A stretch of DNA of 64,000 nucleotides from Brugia malayi (lineage: Eukaryota; Nematoda; Chromadorea; Rhabditida; Onchocercidae): contig NW_025062479.1 of the NCBI RefSeq assembly GCF_000002995.4, positions 14,566,721 through 14,630,720 on the forward strand, written 5' to 3'. The notes under the pieces were generated by a model, which worked only from the letters and a program-made list of their open reading frames with translations, made no database searches and was not told where the DNA came from. The position numbers and the translations under genes are program-made. Positions 34,209-45,000 of this stretch are shown here, piece by piece; position 1 is the first letter of the stretch, and each line of letters opens with the position of its first letter.

Positions 34209-37200
34209 ATGTCCGACAGTATAAGAAAAGGAAGCGAATTATCGAAGTCGAGAACTCTAGAACTTCTTAAAGAAGCAAGTGAACTCGATCTGACCTCCCC
34301 GTCTCAAACACTATCACGAGGGGAACTTCAGCATCAATACGAAATTAAATTGCGAATCGTCAAGGAGAAGATCGCACATCTCGAATATTATGCTGGGTTA
34401 CTCGAAACAGCTAATCAAAATTGGCTGGATAATATTCAGAGCTTGACAATAGCAACGAGGAGAAAGGAAGAGGAGACGAAATACGCCAATATGGTTGACG
34501 ATCCACAAGGTATTTTAAGTTTAATCACTAGAACAAGAGAAACTATTATTACCCTTAAAATACATACTGATGAATATTGCTCGGTACTACAACATTTAAA
34601 ACAAGAAGAGGTCAAAGAATCATTTCCAAAGAATAGTATGATTCACACAAATCAAGCAGAAATAAAACTTCCTCAATTACCACTAATAACGTTTAGTGGG
34701 GATCCAAAATTGTGGAGGCAATTTTGGTGTAGTTTCAAGGCAGCAGTCCATGAGCAAAGCATCCCAGATATTCAAAAGTTAAACTATCTGATATCATGTC
34801 TTAAAGGAGATGCTTTGTTATCTGTAAGAGGTTATGATATAGCGCCAGAAAACTACGATGTTATAATAGGTTTACTAAAAGAGAAATATGGTAAACCTTT
34901 CCTTATAAAGAAATCACTCTACAACGAGTTGAATACCATCAAAAAAAATGACCGAGAGTGGAAAGCAACCATAGAAGCCATGGAGAGAACATTTCGACAA
35001 CTGGAAGCTATAGGTGAAAATTTAGAGCATTCAAGCATCGAAATTACAATTGAAAATAAACTACCAGCGTGGATAATTGATAAATTATACCAATTGAAAG
35101 AGGATTCGACGACTTGGTCAGTTAAGGATATCCGGCAGTACCTGACAAAACTAGTTCTAAGAAATGAAGAAGTTGCTAGAAGTCAAGCAGACACAAGGGA
35201 GAAGAAAACAAACAAAAATAATGTTAGAGGCGAAACGTCAGCTTTCGCCACAATCAACCAAACAAAGAGAGATAATACAATCAAATCAAAAAAGGTTCCA
35301 GGAAAAATTTCTATAAATGGGAAAAGGAATCCATGCGTATTTTGCAATAAGGACCACTGGAACAATGAATGTAACATCTATCCCACTCTCAAACTCCGGA
35401 TGGAACGTTTGAGAGAAATCACTGCATGTTTCAAATGTTTACGAAAAGGACATGCAACAAGTGATTGTAAAAAAGGGAAACCTTTGTGTTTCCATTGTAA
35501 AAGTCCACACAATACAGCACTGTGTCCCAACAACTACAAGGAACTCACGCAAGCAGTGGATTCCAACAAAGAAAGGTTGGGTTCAGTCACAATCGCTAAC
35601 TCCATTACCGAAAAAGGAAATCAATGGAAAAAGCGAACCTTACTGTTATGTAAGGAAATAAATGTAACCAATCCAAATCGCCCAAAAATCCAACAAAAGG
35701 CTTTAATTCTATTCGATATTGGTTCTCAATTATCGTTCATATCAAAGGATTTGGCTTATCGATTGAATCTACAAGAAACTAACGAGATGGAAATAAAAAT
35801 TGCTTCATTTGGTGATAAGACGCCAAAAACGTGTATCACTACTAAAACTGAAATCGGAGTAAAAATTGGAAATAAAGAAATAATCCGATTAGATGTAATA
35901 ACAGTTAACCACTTGACGAATGAATTGCAAGTAGTTAATCTAAACAAAAAGGAATTGTTGATGATAGACAAACGAAATCAGTTTAGTAATTTCAAAAACA
36001 AATGGAAACAACCGGACATACTCATAGGTGCGGATCACTTCTTCAAGTTTATCCAGTTTGACCAAGCAGAGAACTTAAAATCAGGATTTTCATTGATCCA
36101 TACAAAGGTTGGACCTATAATAGCTGGAAGTGGGTATATAAATGAAATACACGACAGTATTTCAGAAACCACATCAGTAAGTCCGATTTCTCAAGTCAAT
36201 GCCGTCAATATTCCAGACTTAGATCACTTTTGGAAACTGGAATTAATGGGTATACAAGACAAAATAAACTCTGACAATGATGAAAAAGCATTGCAGCAAT
36301 TTAAACAAACTATCACTAGGGACAAGGGAAGATATCAAGTTTGTTGGCCTTGGAAAGATTCAAAGAACAAACTAAGCGATAATTTCGGACTTTGCCTTGG
36401 AAGATTAAAGTCGTTAATTAGGAGGCTTCAAATGAAACCTCAATTACTAAGTCGATACAATCAAACTATTGAAGAACAACTCAATTCCAATATAATTGAG
36501 AAAGTGTCATCGGAAATGAATGAAGTTGGTATTATTCATTATCTGCCTCATCACGAAGTAATAACACCAAATAAAACCACGACAAATCTGAGGATAGTTT
36601 ATGATGCATCAGCTCATTGTAAAGGAATGAAAAGTTTAAATGATGTTTTATATCGGGGACCAATAACACTCCCTGATTTGGTTGGAGTTTTGCTACGTTT
36701 CCGTACAATGAAAAATGTAATAATAGCAGACGTAGAAAAGGCGTTCTTGCAAATAGAATTGCATCCAACAGATAGAAACTGCACTCGATTTCTTTGGTTG
36801 AAAGACATTCGAAGTCCAGTTAACGAAGAAAACGTAAGTTGTTACCGTTTCCAACGAGTTCCATTTGGAATTGTATCATCTCCATTTTTATTGTCCGCTG
36901 CACTCAATTATCATTTGGAAACTTGTAAAAGCAAAATCGCACTCGAGTTAAGGAAAAATCTATATGTCGATAACATTATAATACCAACCAAAGGAACCAA
37001 CGAAGCTCTTTCCAATTATAAGGAAATTAAAATTATATTCAATGAAGCATCAATGAATGTACGGGAATTTCTCTCTAACGACCAAGAAGTCAATGAAAAA
37101 CTTCCGGTACAAGATCGAGCAGAGGTAAGTTCAATTAAAAAAATTCTAGGTCTCAATTGGTACCACAAACAAGATATCATTCAAGTAACGTTAAAACCAT

Positions 37201-39644
37201 GGTTTGGTAAGAAATTAACTAAAAGAATTATATTGCAATTCGTAGCCTCACAATATGACCCACTAGGATTCATAGTTCCTATACTGATAAGATTCAAATT
37301 GTTTCTCCAAACTTTGTGGAAAAAGAACCTTTCATGGGATCAAACTATAAGTGAGGAAGATGAAACCACGTGGAAATTACTCACGAACGAATGGCCAAAG
37401 AAACTAAAGGATCTACCAAGATTCACAACAAATTGTTCCAAGCAAGTACAATTTCATGTTTTTACTGACGCATCAACTGCTGCATACTCAGCAGCTTTAT
37501 ACATTCGAACTCAAGAAAGAGAAGTATTCTTAGTGTTTGCTAAATCCCGAATTGCGCCAATTAAAGGAATGTCAATACCTCGATTAGAATTACTGGCAAT
37601 ACTCATCGGAGTGAGAATGGTACAATTCGTATTAAAACAAAAAGAACTTGAGGACGTGATAACAATTTTATGGTCCGATTCTCAATGTGCGCTTCATTGG
37701 GTTCACAATAGTTCCCGTTTACTACCAACGTTCATACAAAATAGGGTAGAAGAAATACGAAAGGCGAAAATCCATTTTAGATATATCCCAAGTGAACAAA
37801 ACCCAGCTGATATAGCTACAAAAGGAATCTCTCCGAATAAACTAAAAGGATATGATCTTTGGTGGAAAGGACCAAAGTGGTTAACAGAAAACGAATCAAA
37901 ATGGCCACAGTGGAAATACAATTACAATGAGGATTACCAGGATGAAGAAATTGTGGCCCACATCACAGAACCAATTATCATAAACAAACATTTCGGAATC
38001 TTAGATGCTAGTCGTTTTAGCAAATGGTCAAGATTAATAAGAACAACTGGTTGGGTTCTGAAATTCATAAGATTAACAATGAAAAGGGAAATTCCTTGGC
38101 TAAAGATGGCAACGAAAGAAAAGAATATATTGACAACACAGGATTACGAGTTGTCAGAAATTGTGCTATTCAAACAAGCACAGTCAGAAGGAGTTACCAA
38201 AGATGAAATAATCAAATGGAATTTGTTCTATGATAACGAACTATGGAGATACAAAAGCCGCGTAGTTAACTCTGAAATGAAAGAGAGTAACTTACACCCA
38301 ATATATCTCCCGAGACACAACACCATAACTGAACTCTTTATTCAGCAACGACATGAACAACTGTATCATGCTGGAATTGCTCATACACTCTCAAATCTGA
38401 GATCGACGATATGGATCCCAAAAGGTAGAACGGAAGTCAAACGAATCTTGAATAAGTGCATGAAGTGCAGACGCTGGACAACTAAACCATTCAAATTACC
38501 AACTATGGCTGATCTTCCAGCATCTCGGACCACAAGATCAAGACCCTTTGCGCGAGTAGGACTAGACTATTTAGGTCCTGTGAATATCAGGAGTGATAAT
38601 GGGCCAACAAAAAGATGGGTAGCACTATTCACATGTTTCACAACAAGAGCTGTACATCTAGAAGTAGTAGAAACTCTTTCAGCCGAAAGCTTTTTACATG
38701 TTTTCAGAAGATTTACAGCAAGACGAGGCTTTCCAGAATTAATCTTAAGCGACAACGCTGGTCAATTCCAGTTAATTTTTAAAATCATTGTGAAACAACA
38801 ATTAAATGAATTCCTAGCGGAAAGGAAAATGATCTGGAAAAATATAATACCAAAGGCGCCTTGGAACGGAGGAGTATATGAGCGACTTATTGGGTTAACA
38901 AAAAGGGCAATGAAAAGAGCCATCGGCAGAAAGTTATTATGGGAACGGGAATTGATTACGCTAGTAGCGGAAGTGGAAAGTATTTTGAATACTCGACCAC
39001 TAACTTACGTAAATTTTGATGATTGTATCATATTGCGTCCAATTGACTTTATACTACCGAATGCGCATCTAATCATGCCTGCTAAAAACAAGAATGAAAT
39101 GGATGATTTTATCCCTCATAAATTGGATTCGAGAGAAAAACTCATTCAATACTGGTCAAATACACTAAAGGCCCTCGATGCCTTCTGGGAAATATGGAAA
39201 GAGGAATATTTAAATACTCTTAAAGAAAGAGCACAAAGGGAACACTCTTCTCCGAGAGATGTAGTAAAAAGAACTCCCCACGAGGGAGAGATTGTGTTAC
39301 TAAATGAACCAGAAATTCCCCGTGGCATGTGGAAACTAGCCAGAATAAGAGAAATCAAAACAGGAAAGGATGGAGAAGTGAGAAGTGTCTCGATAGAATT
39401 ACCGAAAGGAAAAATACTCAACAGACCGGTGAATATGTTATACCCACTGGAAGTCAAAGGTGAGGAAATTGACCCTCAACCAACAATGTTTAACAAATCA
39501 GTGCAAAATGTCAATGAACAAGAACCAATTGCTCTACGAACTAGAAGCGCTATAAGGCGAAGCAATCAACCAAAGCTGTCCAACGAACTAAAGCATTTAG
39601 CTCCTTCGGTCGGGAGTGTCGCGGATTTTAATATCGCGATCTAA
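34209..39644 (+). CDS. BEL/Pao Gag-Pol polyprotein
   Basis: This polyprotein drives retrotransposition. From ATG 34209 it runs 1811 residues without a stop or frameshift. Visible blocks: coiled-coil-like Gag N-terminus; Gag capsid-like region (about 170-310); zinc-knuckle cysteines CVFC (376), CFKC (407) and CFHC (427); aspartic protease motif LFDIGSQLSFIS with catalytic Asp 503; reverse transcriptase with ADVEKAFLQIEL (Asp 841), RVPFGIVSSPF and YVDN (919-922); RNase H with FTDAS (Asp 1087), RLELLA, WSDSQ and NPADIATKG; an H2C2 zinc finger ending CMKC (1417); and an integrase core with GLDYLGP (Asp 1453), LSDNAGQF (Asp 1515) and WNGGVYERL (Glu 1558). No envelope-like ORF follows. The frame could be extended upstream to 34152 only through a TTG inside the LTR. 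The protease has Ile where D-T-G or D-S-G is usual. The last nine codons and the stop lie inside the 3' LTR. Confidence 0.97.
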   Translation: MSDSIRKGSELSKSRTLELLKEASELDLTSPSQTLSRGELQHQYEIKLRIVKEKIAHLEYYAGLLETANQNWLDNIQSLTIATRRKEEETKYANMVDDPQGILSLITRTRETIITLKIHTDEYCSVLQHLKQEEVKESFPKNSMIHTNQAEIKLPQLPLITFSGDPKLWRQFWCSFKAAVHEQSIPDIQKLNYLISCLKGDALLSVRGYDIAPENYDVIIGLLKEKYGKPFLIKKSLYNELNTIKKNDREWKATIEAMERTFRQLEAIGENLEHSSIEITIENKLPAWIIDKLYQLKEDSTTWSVKDIRQYLTKLVLRNEEVARSQADTREKKTNKNNVRGETSAFATINQTKRDNTIKSKKVPGKISINGKRNPCVFCNKDHWNNECNIYPTLKLRMERLREITACFKCLRKGHATSDCKKGKPLCFHCKSPHNTALCPNNYKELTQAVDSNKERLGSVTIANSITEKGNQWKKRTLLLCKEINVTNPNRPKIQQKALILFDIGSQLSFISKDLAYRLNLQETNEMEIKIASFGDKTPKTCITTKTEIGVKIGNKEIIRLDVITVNHLTNELQVVNLNKKELLMIDKRNQFSNFKNKWKQPDILIGADHFFKFIQFDQAENLKSGFSLIHTKVGPIIAGSGYINEIHDSISETTSVSPISQVNAVNIPDLDHFWKLELMGIQDKINSDNDEKALQQFKQTITRDKGRYQVCWPWKDSKNKLSDNFGLCLGRLKSLIRRLQMKPQLLSRYNQTIEEQLNSNIIEKVSSEMNEVGIIHYLPHHEVITPNKTTTNLRIVYDASAHCKGMKSLNDVLYRGPITLPDLVGVLLRFRTMKNVIIADVEKAFLQIELHPTDRNCTRFLWLKDIRSPVNEENVSCYRFQRVPFGIVSSPFLLSAALNYHLETCKSKIALELRKNLYVDNIIIPTKGTNEALSNYKEIKIIFNEASMNVREFLSNDQEVNEKLPVQDRAEVSSIKKILGLNWYHKQDIIQVTLKPWFGKKLTKRIILQFVASQYDPLGFIVPILIRFKLFLQTLWKKNLSWDQTISEEDETTWKLLTNEWPKKLKDLPRFTTNCSKQVQFHVFTDASTAAYSAALYIRTQEREVFLVFAKSRIAPIKGMSIPRLELLAILIGVRMVQFVLKQKELEDVITILWSDSQCALHWVHNSSRLLPTFIQNRVEEIRKAKIHFRYIPSEQNPADIATKGISPNKLKGYDLWWKGPKWLTENESKWPQWKYNYNEDYQDEEIVAHITEPIIINKHFGILDASRFSKWSRLIRTTGWVLKFIRLTMKREIPWLKMATKEKNILTTQDYELSEIVLFKQAQSEGVTKDEIIKWNLFYDNELWRYKSRVVNSEMKESNLHPIYLPRHNTITELFIQQRHEQLYHAGIAHTLSNLRSTIWIPKGRTEVKRILNKCMKCRRWTTKPFKLPTMADLPASRTTRSRPFARVGLDYLGPVNIRSDNGPTKRWVALFTCFTTRAVHLEVVETLSAESFLHVFRRFTARRGFPELILSDNAGQFQLIFKIIVKQQLNEFLAERKMIWKNIIPKAPWNGGVYERLIGLTKRAMKRAIGRKLLWERELITLVAEVESILNTRPLTYVNFDDCIILRPIDFILPNAHLIMPAKNKNEMDDFIPHKLDSREKLIQYWSNTLKALDAFWEIWKEEYLNTLKERAQREHSSPRDVVKRTPHEGEIVLLNEPEIPRGMWKLARIREIKTGKDGEVRSVSIELPKGKILNRPVNMLYPLEVKGEEIDPQPTMFNKSVQNVNEQEPIALRTRSAIRRSNQPKLSNELKHLAPSVGSVADFNIAI

Positions 39645-40202
39645 AAATATGAGTTGCAAATTGTAGTAAAGATATCCACGTAATTTCCGCAAATAATGCT
39701 TATACTTCGGACTCTTTGTTTCCAAATTTATGCTTCTACATATTGAAACAATTTACATCGTTCTTTGTTAGCAATCCTTACAATCATGAGGATATCTACA
39801 TTGTTCCTTGTTAGCAATCCTTACAATCATGAGGATATCTACATTGTTCTTTGTTAGCAATCCTTACAATCATGAGGATATCTACATTGTTCTTTGTTTG
39901 CTATCATAATCATGCGGTTATCTAATAAGCTCTTTATTAGCAACTGGTGCCCATGCAAGCACCTCCTCTCCTTTGTTTGGATCATTGTCTAACATCAATG
40001 TAGATTTATAACCATACTATTGTCAATCATATCAGTTTTTAAATCATCCAATCCTCCGAATCATTTTATTCAATTGTTGCCCAAATATTTAGCTGGCATC
40101 CAACACATCTCCCTGACATCAAACTTCTCCCCCGAATAACAATTTAACCAAATCATAAAGGTTTGTTTCCAAAAACATTTTTTTGCTTCCACTACAATTT
40201 TG
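39617..40202 (+). repeat. 3' LTR of the BEL/Pao element
   Basis: It is identical to the 5' LTR by eye, except that the 43-bp unit beginning GTTCTTTGTTAGC is present three times (39760-39802, 39803-39845, 39846-39888; the middle copy has one T-to-C change). That accounts for the 86-base length difference. The Gag-Pol ORF ends within its first 28 bases. Confidence 0.95.
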
Positions 40203-40841
40203 CAATAATTTTCATCTATTAAAGGTATTTTACTATTTGATGTAATAAAAAACGAAAAAAAAAAAAGTATATATATATATTGATGATATCGTTAATTAGT
40301 TGATTGTTTAAGAATAACTATTTATTTGTGTTCAAAAATTATCTCAAGAATTAGTTTCAAAAATCTCAATCTACTGATTAATTTATACAAAAAAAAAAAA
40401 AGATTCATTAACTTCTTGCATTTCTTTTTTCGTTTTCTCTTAACCGGAAAAAACAAAATGAATTACAAGATAATCACTGAGCGGTTCATTTCTGTGTGAG
40501 ATAGTCATAGTTTAAGTTATAAAGCAAGATAATTCATTCGTAATTTTCATGTGAAAATAAAAAATTAGTTACAGATAAGGAATTAAAAAAAAAAAAAAAA
40601 CTGAATTATGGTATTTGCCCAGGAATTACGAAATTAATTTCAGGTTCCTTCCTTTTTTTTTTTTTTGTTCTTTGTTGAATTAAATTGAATGCACAATTAT
40701 TTGGCTTTATTTGCATCTGTAAAAAAAAGAAAAAAAAAAACAATATTAACTTTCAGAATTTTTCTCATTCTTAAATCTTTTTTTTAAATTGGAACAGAAA
40801 AAGATTTAGTCGATTACATTTTACATAGCAGAAAAGAAATG

Positions 40842-40908
<67 letters not shown>

Positions 40909-41041
40909 CAAGGTTAATCATAATTTTTTTTTTTTTAAAGTCTAATATCTCATAAATTTTTCCTTGGAAAAAAATGTTTATTCCATTCTCAATTTTTCAA
41001 TTTAAATGAAATAAATTTCTACCTGATAATCAGTTAGTTAG
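40203..41041. other. Intergenic, simple repeats only
   Basis: AT-rich sequence between the retrotransposon and a small membrane-protein gene. It contains a (TA)n run of about 64 bases (40844-40907) and several A/T runs. No coding signal was seen. Confidence 0.6.
40844..40907. repeat. (TA)n microsatellite
   Basis: About 32 uninterrupted TA dinucleotides. Confidence 0.95.
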
Positions 41042-41272
41042 TTATACGATGAAAACAGGATTTAAATGATGCTGATGACGATGAAATGGATGACAATTAA
41101 TACATGGTCCACAACATATACAATCATAATAATATCCGTATGGCGGTATTTCCGTTGCGCTTAACATGCAACAACAACAAATAAGAAGAATCATAATTAT
41201 AAACAATAAACCACCACCATATGGCGCATAATGATAGTAATAGCCATGATACTGTTCACCATAAATGTACAT
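41042..41272 (-). CDS. Small Tyr/His/Cys-rich single-pass membrane protein, function unknown
   Basis: A single-exon frame of 76 residues starts at ATG 41272. It has a Tyr/Gly-rich N-terminus (EQYHGYYYHYAPYGGG), a hydrophobic segment running into four consecutive cysteines (LLFIIMILLICCCCML), then a second Cys cluster (CICCGPCINC) and a His-rich tail (HPFHRHQHH). The composition is unlike random AT-rich frames here, which are Phe/Lys/Ile-rich, and codon choice looks coding. The layout recalls short Cys-rich tail-anchored proteins that sit in membranes, but I recognise no specific family. Possible metal binding by the Cys and His clusters is inference. An acceptor-like TTCAAG precedes the ATG by one base. 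Confidence 0.55.
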   Translation of the reverse strand: MYIYGEQYHGYYYHYAPYGGGLLFIIMILLICCCCMLSATEIPPYGYYYDCICCGPCINCHPFHRHQHHLNPVFIV

Positions 41273-42028
41273 TCTTGAATTTTATGATAGCCACACCGCA
41301 CGACAATATTTCGAAATCAACAATTATACATATTTTAAAATAAAAATTTTTATAGATATTTAGTTCTTTTTTTCCATCTCTTAGTTGATCATTAGAGTGA
41401 AATATTAAGCAAATTGTATATTACAAAATACATTTAATATACAAATGGTTACAATATACATTTTATATAATTACATATTTAATATACAATTAATCTAAAC
41501 AGAAAGAAAAAAAGAGTTATAAACATTGTTTTTCTTTCTTAATAAACTTCATAACTTCTCCAAAATAATAATACTATGATAAGGAATTATAGCTTTTAGG
41601 ATTTTTGATTAAAGAAAATTAATGAATCATAAACAGAGAGACATAATTACATTTGCTGAAATACAATATTTTAAGTTATGTAATTATGAAAATTGAAAGT
41701 AATTATTTTGTGCATTTATTTTTCAATACAGCTAATATTATGTATACACAATAATTTCTTTTATAAAAAGAGCTAAATTAAAATAAGCACAATATTTATT
41801 TCGTCAAGAAAAAAAAAAAGAAAAATTATTTTTGGAAATATCAGTGCCTCAGTTTCCCAAAAAGCATTAATTAAATAAATCTAAATTTTACATTTAATAA
41901 ATAGAAAATCATTTCTGCTTTACTTGGTAATTTCATTTACAGATGTAATTAATAAAAGCTCTGCAAGAAGCTCTAAAATATAATAAGTGAATATCGATAC
42001 TAAAAAAGGTTTAGAAGAACGACAAATA
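41273..42028. other. Intergenic between the small membrane protein and RHBDD1
   Basis: AT-rich sequence with no recognisable exon. It probably includes the 3' UTR of the rhomboid gene at its right end. Confidence 0.55.
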
Positions 42029-45000
42029 TCAACTGTCTTCATACAAACTTCTCTGTGTTGCTCGCCATAGCTGCTCCTCTTCAGACATACCACCTGTATA
42101 CTCGTTAAAATTTCCTAAAATTTTAAACATACTGGTAGAATTGATTTAATAAATACCAAAGAACATTCACATTACACTTATAAAGTTCCAAATCTAAACC
42201 CCAGGAAACTTTTTTAAAGTCTGCTAATTAGTTAAGATAATAATTTCATTCAACCTATCTTCTCGCATAAAATGGTAAACTACTCGTATAATCACCATCA
42301 AAAGTGAAATAAAAATTCAATCTCTCAATATACATCAGATTAGTATTGGATTTGTTACTTTGATTCACTACTTTCAAGAAACGGAATTAAATACTAATCT
42401 ATTAGAATATATTGAATGTCACATTTTATTAAAACAACAATAACTTTGTTCATTTTCCCATCCATATGAAGGTCTTTCATATGCAGCGCTGTTTCTACCT
42501 CCAAAGCTCAAATTAGTGAACCAATTTCTATTATTTGATCTTGTTCTATTCCTTGTCTGTGAAAATGATTTCGGTATACTACCTGGAATTATTCAATATT
42601 ATGCTATTTGAGAGAGAGAAGAACCAAACTTAAATTCTACATCGCTTTAAAAAAAATAAATAAAAATGAAATTGGACCAATATGAACACTGACAGTAAGA
42701 AAGTTAAATTTATTACAACAAATGGAGTCAGAATTGTAAGGAAAAAAAGGACTGACCAAGTAAAAGAGAAATGATGCTTTCTAGAATGTCAACAACTGTT
42801 TTCAATGGGCCCATCGTATAGGCTAAACCAACAATGATGCCCGAAAGATGACCAATAAATGATACATTGGGAGTCAGCATCTTTAAAAAATGAAATTAGA
42901 GTAGCATAATATTAAAAAAAGTACAAAATATGCCCGATTTAATGGTTGAAATAATTTTGAAATCGATTTGTAAAATATCAGTTCTGCAAGTTCTCAGCGA
43001 TTATTTAATGTATTGCATCAATTAATAATATCCTCACTGCAGTGTATAACATTAAACGTGTATTTGATAAAAGAATTTTTTGAGATCTAAAAAAACCAAT
43101 CTCTACAATATAAAACCGATTTATATAATATCATACGAGAAAAAAATTTAAAAAAAAAAACATAGAAAAAGCATAGAAAAGCATAGAAATATTGAAAATA
43201 ACTAAAGTGTTGTGAAAAATGTAAAAAATATATTTAAAATTATGTGAATTAACATTTAACCAACTTGTAGAAAGAACAGTTCTGCCCAGCAAGCAAGCTG
43301 TGATGGTATAGGAAGCCATCCAAATAAATTATGATCCGAATAAGGAAAATATGTTGTATGGAGTACTTTCAAAGCAAAAAGTACACCTGTAAAATAAATT
43401 TTGAAACGATTTATTTCTTTACAAAATGTTTTTTTTTTTTTTTTTTTTTTTTAAATTCAAGCAGTAGAACAGTGAACATATATGATGGATGAGTTGGTGA
43501 GCCAAAACTGTACGAAAAAACATTGTTCACACCACCTGAATATTATCTAAAACAATTTTAAAGTCTGAACAGAATCAATTAGTTAATCGGAAAAGAGGAA
43601 TCAATCAACTAATCGAAAGAGAGGAATCAATCAGTTAACCGAAAAAAAAAAAAAAAAAAAAAAAAAAAAGGAATCAATTAGCTAACCGGAAAAACCAATA
43701 GCACATTGATTCATATAGCCACCACCATTAAAAGAGAATACTTCATCAGCTAAATAGCTTAATCCAACCATAGTACTGCTTGTTGCAACGGCAAATACTG
43801 CCAAGAGCAATAGAAAACGATTCGAACCCAGCCAAGGCTCTAAACGTCGACCCTAAAATAAACATAGAATTTGCAATTATTAGAGTATCTCGAAAGCTAT
43901 CTACTAAAGCTTGTGACGAATATACATTAATGAAATTTCTAAAAATAAATATAAGAAGGAAAAAAGATATTTAAATAAAATAGTTTATTAATAAAAGTGA
44001 TTTTTGTTTAATGTACATTTCGTTAAGTATTATCATTTAAATTTAATGACCAAGAAGAATGAATAGATAAACAAAGAATAACTAATAATGCAAATTTCTC
44101 ATGAATGCATAAATAATACGTAATGAAATTCAGATATAACTATTTTCAACATATTAAAATTAGCATGTAATTCACTTAAATTATTAAAGAAAACCAATAA
44201 AATCTTCTATTCTAAATTAACGTTTGCGTTTATTTGCTAACTATAATTAATATTTTATTAATATATAGAATGTAAAAAAAAATACCTTCCTGAGTAAAAA
44301 AAAAATGAAAAAAAAAGAAAATACCTTCCACAATAATGAGATCATATTGAAATAAAGATGCATGTCATCAACATGCATAATTGTGGATGCAAGCATTCGT
44401 AACCATTCACATCGATATAATATACGCGACGGCAGAAGACACATAGCTTCTAAAAATTATTACTTCTTTAAAGACTAATTAAATTATGAGCTTTTTTTAA
44501 AATGCAAGAAATCAATTAGGACATCTAAAGATAATAACACTGTTCTAAAATATCAATTACTAAATGACATTCATGTTTTTTTTCTTTTTTTAGAACCAAA
44601 TTTTTCAGCAAAGCTTGTTCATTATCGAAACATCCCATTTACTGTTTTAAAATATTGATTTCTAAATGACATTCATGTCTCTTTTTAAATAAAATTTCTT
44701 TAGCAAATAAGATTTACTCATTACTGAAACATCCTATTTATACTATTATTCATTTTCATTCTTATATATACAATTACTTTTAAGTATTAAGTTTTGGTAT
44801 TAAATTGAAATGAAGAAAAAAATATAATGATGTAAAAGAAAATAAAAAATACAAATAACTTAAATCTAAAAGTAAAAAACACGAAATAAGATCATTGCTA
44901 AATATGTACTTGAAAGACAAACAGTATTAAAAATTAACAGAATTTCTTCAACAATAAACTGAACTAACATACCTGCCCTATGTTGTGCAAGAAAAGGGAA

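Larger units (their letters stand above)
33692..40202 (+). mobile_element. Full-length BEL/Pao LTR retrotransposon
   Basis: This complete element of about 6.5 kb has two direct LTRs (33692-34191 and 39617-40202), a primer-binding site starting at TGGTGCC just inside the 5' LTR, and one long Gag-Pol ORF. The internal order Gag - zinc knuckles - aspartic protease - reverse transcriptase - RNase H - integrase, and the family-specific blocks, place it in BEL/Pao. It is the only plus-strand coding element in the window. Both LTRs begin TGTCGCGG. Apart from a 43-bp repeat-number difference I see no substitution between them, so insertion was probably recent. I could not find a clear target-site duplication: the bases left of the 5' LTR (ATAATCG) do not recur directly after the 3' LTR. 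Confidence 0.97.

Noticed and set aside
36963..36974. YVDN instead of YVDD in the retrotransposon reverse transcriptase, as possible damage
   Set aside because: From memory, YVDN is common in BEL/Pao elements, so I treat it as a family variant rather than a lesion.
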